This document shows positions 59,508-64,000 of a stretch of 64,000 nucleotides of DNA, in pieces. The notes below the pieces were generated by a model, which was given only the letters and a program-made list of their open reading frames with translations, was not told the DNA's origin and searched no databases. How positions within the stretch are numbered: position 1 is the stretch's first letter; every line of letters begins with the position of its first letter. The translations under genes and the position numbers were made by a program. Source of the DNA: Litoditis marina (Eukaryota > Nematoda > Chromadorea > Rhabditida > Rhabditidae); NCBI GenBank assembly GCA_964036275.1, contig OZ038438.1, positions 4,532,978 through 4,596,977 of the forward strand. The letters run 5' to 3'.

Positions 59508-60581
59508 GGAGGGGCGATGGAGAAGAACCGCTCCAGTTGCGGGCAACAGAGATAATACCAACAAATGGAAACCATACTGTGCACGTCACACGAAACGTGC
59601 ACTACTATTGTGCTGATGTACAGACATGTTGACAGGATGACGAATTGGGATAACAAGTCTAGCTCACAACGGTGTTCTATTCTTCGCGAAGTAATGAAAA
59701 GTTAGCGTAGATAGAGAAAAATGTAGAAAAACGATACCGTAGGTCGAGCGGATATAAGACGCTGCAACATATATGGCCACACTAAATCCGGAAGTATAAA
59801 TTTTTTTTCGAAAACGTTGTGCAAAATACACATCTGTTGTCACGAAAGTGATTTGTTCAAAAATTTTGCACATGAAATATCAACTGGAAAAACAGGATGT
59901 ACGCTCTATATTGATGTATGCACCTATCGATCTTGGTGACACAAAATTGTTAGAATCGAAAAAGTGGTAGAGATTACACAAAAATTTTGCATGTACATAT
60001 TTTCCATAGTACCAAATTTGTGTACTTTATGTGTACACATTTCCGTATCTACCAATTTGTGAACAGCACTACTCACACTTTCTTGTTACTAACGAATTTG
60101 CGTATACGGTCTTGATGCATGTTTGCATGTAATTGACGGTGTGGTTTTATACATGGTTGGTGCAATAATAGTTTTTCAGCGATTCACAGTATATTTTCTG
60201 ATCCCTCGGAGTGAAATACACAAGGACAAGCGAGAAAGTTATTTTCAAGTTTTTCTTGTGGGGACATATAAGTTGCAGCGTAAACATAAACTAACTACAA
60301 ACTGTGGTTTTCCGTTCGTGAATTGAAAAAAAAAATTCATTAGGAGGTCATGAATGAATGCGAACTATTTTTATTCATTCATTTTAGTTATTGTTTAACT
60401 TAGCGTCGTCTCGAGGCGGTGATCTATCGTCAAAACGTCTTCTTGTGCAGTAGCGGTACAGTTTATTCTTCATGGTGGACATTCGTGTGTTCTGAGATCC
60501 AGTGACTCGCCAGAAACAACAGTAGAACCAGCTGATTTTCAACAGTCGAACCACTGGCACCGTAGCAATGAAAATATCACC

Positions 60582-60910
60582 TTTGAGCTGAACTATCTGA
60601 GTACGTATGCCAGAAAATCTCGGCATCTTCATCCCATCCTGCGTATACTCAAACACACGCTATTTCTCTGCTCTAACATCCTGCCGGGATGTAAGAGATC
60701 AGAAATAATGAGGCAGAGCGAGAGACGCAGTATGGGACGAAGGTGCCGGGATCTTCTAGCATTCGTGCTCAGGTCACCATCCGACCCAGGCCTGGTTGTC
60801 TGGTCTGGCCACGATCTGCTTGTGCATATTATAGAGTTCGCCACCATGTGACCAGAAAGTGATCAGGTGCTCCACCAGGTTGAGCTCCCCACTTTCATGT
60901 CTTTCCTCAC
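60582..60910. repeat. GGTCAC-rich repeat interrupted by another element
   Basis: Same sequence order as 6421-6620 (TCACCTTTGAGCTGAACTAT ... GTTGAGCTCCCCACTTTCAT), but split after about 20 bp by the element at 60600-60773. Confidence 0.7.
60600..60773. mobile_element. Inverted-repeat element, GACGCAGGATGGG family, copy 2
   Basis: Arms GTATGCCAGAAAATCTCGGC and GGTGCCGGGATCTTCTAGCA, inner arms CATCCCATCCTGCGTA and GACGCAGTATGGGACG. It is inserted inside a different repeat. Confidence 0.88.
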
Positions 60911-60999
60911 GGTGCCAGCGTTTCCCAGTCGCTCGTGGCCAGGACTTTCCATCTCGTCCCGGTCAGGCTGGTTACCTGAAGGAAATACACGTAGAGTAT

Positions 61000-61135
61000 T
61001 CTGTATTCTGTTAGCCAATTGCACAGTCACGTAAAACATGTTAAACACAGCAGAGCTCAGAAACGTGCAACAACGAAGGGCACGATTCCTCATTAGAATG
61101 CTAACATCACGTGACTCTTCAATTTACTTCTAGCA
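61000..61135. repeat. Interspersed repeat, direct partner at 57000-57130
   Basis: Shares CAATTGCACAGTCACGTAAA, AACACAGCAGAGCT and ACATCACGTGACTCTTCAAT with the partner copy. Intergenic. Confidence 0.7.
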
Positions 61136-61414
61136 TTCATATTTCATATTTATTGTTTCACTTCATGACCGTATCACTGGTAACAGAAACAGAGTAGAAA
61201 TCCTCAATCGAAAGTCTTTAGTATAGGTTATACACTCGCAAAGACACTTATGTGGCCTCAATAATACTCAGAGCTCAGATTGTTTTTCAAGTTGTTTGTC
61301 GAAATAATTTCGGAATGGATTCGCCAACACCTAAATACTAATTTGTTCGGATCAGAACATCTTAAGAAGCTTGTCAGGTTGCTCTCTCATAGTAGCCGAG
61401 TCTAGTGAATTCAA

Positions 61415-61575
61415 TGCGAGGTATAGTTTGTTCCATCCACTTATAACCCTCTACAGTAATGTTATGCTACAAATTGCAGGTCAACGTTTGCTATGTCGGC
61501 GTTTTCAAATTTTCTTCAAGTTGTTGTAGTGTCTTCTGCACTTTCACTACTAAAACCTCTAGAAGTTTAAAACCA
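61415..61575. repeat. Interspersed repeat, inverted partner at 56225-56378
   Basis: TATAGTTTGTTCCATCCACT and TAGTGTCTTCTGCACTTTCA are inverse to the partner copy. Intergenic. Confidence 0.65.
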
Positions 61576-64000
61576 AAATAATTATTTGCTCTCTAGAGAA
61601 AGCCTTTTGAATATCGGACGGATTACTGTTGAAGGACATCGATTCGTGAAACAGAGTATAAGTATACTGTATCCTTCGTTCCAGCCACTCCTAACCTCTC
61701 CAAGTGATAGGGAGATATATACCTGAAAATTATAGAATCATCCAGTAATGATCGATGAGTCATGACATACGTTACACAGCACGAACTTAGGTTTCAATGG
61801 AGTATGTTTTTATTTATCCGTCTATAACAAGTATCATTGGTTTCTCGTATCTAGAACGCTCAAGATAAACGGCATGTAACTGCTACGTTTCTACAGCCGT
61901 TTTCCAAAGAAAGGCAATTAAATTGAGTTGAAATGAAGTTTTGTGAATAACACGTAATCGAATTTTTTAACCGTTGAGAAACTTGGCTAAAATGAGAAAA
62001 AAGCGGCTGATTTAATGAAACTTCGAATGATGGATCCCCGATATGCACTCGCATGACGTAAAAACGTAAGCGATATGATATCTCATTACAGCAGAATTCG
62101 GAACTCCGCTCACACTCACATTATATGACACTTAGCAGTTTCTCACTCATAAAATAATCCGGCTCACATATTGATGTCAATATTGAAGTGCTAGGGTTAC
62201 TAGTTTCATTATTCACATAAACCTCTCTCTATCTCTTCTCTTTCTTTCTCCCCTTTCGTTATCCCTCCCTCCCTGTCTTGATGAAAAAATGTCTTCGATG
62301 CTGAATTTTGATACGCGGTTTCAATGAATTCCATGAATGGTGTCAGCTATACCCATTGGCAAATAGACTGACGCAATTGCACTCAACATAGTGTCTAGTA
62401 CACCCCTTGTCAAGTTGCAAGGTTGCCTCGGGCGTGATGTAAGAGGTCGATAAGAAGCCGAGAGAATCTAATAACCTGCTAGAATGCTCAGACTTGAGTC
62501 GATTATACCTCCCTATTCTAATGTCTCCTTCCTTTGTCAGTGCCGTTGAGTCACAGCCATTTCTCTGCCCACTGCTACTCGGCCATTTTGGGTCTCACGT
62601 TGCCCGAGTCTTATTCACGCTAACTGTACTTGTTTCATTATGTAGAAAATCACGTTTATCATTGAGTTCTATTCAAATTCATTTGATTAATGTCTTTTTA
62701 TATTTTTGACATAATGTTTCGCGGTTCAATTTTTATCAGAAGTCTCCATGTTTTTTGTTCTGAAAATAGTTTGTTCGTGAAATTGCGCCTAACATTAATT
62801 GTGGACTAAGCTTTTTTCTCGGTATGACTAGACTTGCTACTTCGTCTGATTAACTTCATTTATTCAAAAATTTGCTTCCGATTTGTCTACAAAATATTCA
62901 CACACTAGATTTTCTACTTTACAGCCGACATTTTGTTCGAAACTACATTATGGGTTCGAAGATCTAATCATCATCCTCTTACGTTACATTAGCTGTATTC
63001 ATGGACTGAAGATCCAATCTCCATTATCACCATGATCGCCCTCTATCTCACTTCATTCTATCCGAGTTTTTTACATGTAAAGTCAACTAGCAATCAACTA
63101 GTAAGTAAGTGCATTTGTTGAATTTTTCATTAATAATGAAATAGTATTGTGCCAGAGGCTAAGAGAGCCCATATTGCATTCAATAAGGAAAGATTATGGG
63201 ATAATGTTTTGCTATTATCCCACAAGCAAAAAACTTCAGTTCAATAGGTCGGAAAGTAGCTACGTAGATACTGACAAAACATCAATTGCTCGCTTCAATA
63301 TCTCATTTAAGTAGTCAAATAAACGTCGAAGAAGCACAGAAAGCAGTATTTTCAACGTTCCCACGTGTTTACGAGTCCTTTCTCGAGCATTATAGCTGGA
63401 GGGATACAATATGTCTAAAACGTCTTTCTTTTTTGCCTTCATAGAAGGCCTACCTCTCAGAGCCCCGCCCCGGCTATACCACCCCGAGACTTATTCCCTA
63501 ATTCGCTTTTTCACCCGGCCATTACGTTCCATAATGCACAAATCATGTTGAAGTCTATTCTCGACCCACGAGGCCTCTCGCGGTCAAACCGCAGTTCTTG
63601 TTCATTCACCCACGTCATCTCTTCACTAAAATATTCTTTGTTTGCTTTTCAATTTTTCGATGAAAAACGAAACAAACTCAGTTGGAACGTTCTGAAAGGC
63701 AGTTTATTACCATAATCCTCAGAGAAGTAATATTGATAATAATAGTTTTATTTAATATGAATAACCTAATGTTCGCGTCATTAAATTTGCCTTAATAATG
63801 ATTGATTGAGATCAAGTTCTACAATCGAGCCCAAACTTGTGCGATTCGCTGCAAATCAAGCTGGAAAATTGCCAAGTTAGAAAAGCTGGAAAATTGCCAA
63901 GCTTGATTCGCTTCACATAAAAATTCCAAATCACATTTGATGAAGCAATTACTAATAGACAACTCTTCAATGTTCTATCTGTTTTCAAGTGAGCAGTAGC

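Larger units (their letters stand above)
59064..64000. other. Upstream region of MATH/BTB gene; no gene recognised
   Basis: Contains two full inverted-repeat elements (59329-59507, 60600-60773), the interrupted repeat 60582-60910, and the repeats at 61000-61135 and 61415-61575. A GC-rich patch at about 63440-63620 stands out from the AT-rich surroundings. It has short open frames on both strands but no splice context I can trust. Confidence 0.5.

Noticed and set aside
60860..60990. Exon-like stretch on the minus strand reading VTSLTGTRWKVLA
   Set aside because: Most of it lies in or beside the GGTCAC-rich repeat, which has a copy at 6421-6620 with no matching frame.

Overview
The window is eukaryotic and almost certainly from a nematode. 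The sequence supports this in four ways. It has AT-rich introns with short GT starts and TTTCAG-type ends. It encodes a major sperm protein (MSP) domain protein and a MATH+BTB (BATH-type) protein. All six gene starts found have a 3' splice acceptor 0-21 nt upstream of the ATG, as expected for spliced-leader trans-splicing. Some non-coding DNA carries long poly-C/poly-G tracts. The species cannot be named from the sequence.

Layout. (1) 1-2767, minus: cytosolic tyrosyl-tRNA synthetase, 3' part beyond the left edge. (2) 4530-7014, minus: a 148-residue MSP-domain protein with a Lys/Glu tail. (3) about 8940-10249, plus: the 3' part of an unidentified gene whose last exon boundary has been copied three times inside CT-rich DNA. 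(4) 10250-15201: about 5 kb of repeat-bearing intergenic DNA. (5) 15202-18366, plus: an unrecognised 231-residue charged protein ending in a SUMO-interaction-like motif. (6) 19977-44250, minus: a complete TRPN/NompC (TRP-4-like) mechanosensory channel. I reconstructed 46 exons whose phases all join, giving 1,829 residues: a unique N-terminus, about 28-29 ankyrin repeats, six membrane segments, a pore and a TRP box. (7) 46736-51392, minus: an AF9/ENL-type chromatin reader with an N-terminal YEATS domain and a C-terminal AHD. (8) 53542-59063, minus: a MATH+BTB protein. (9) 59064-64000: repeat-rich, no gene recognised.

The genes belong to unrelated pathways (translation, sperm or cytoskeletal MSP, mechanosensation, transcription elongation, ubiquitin adaptor). 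The spacing does not suggest an operon. The most unusual content is the small-repeat population: at least eight families of foldback/MITE-like elements, a tRNA-derived SINE family, nested insertions, and a GGTAACC foldback family. One GGTAACC copy makes up nearly a whole intron and supplies its 5' splice site.
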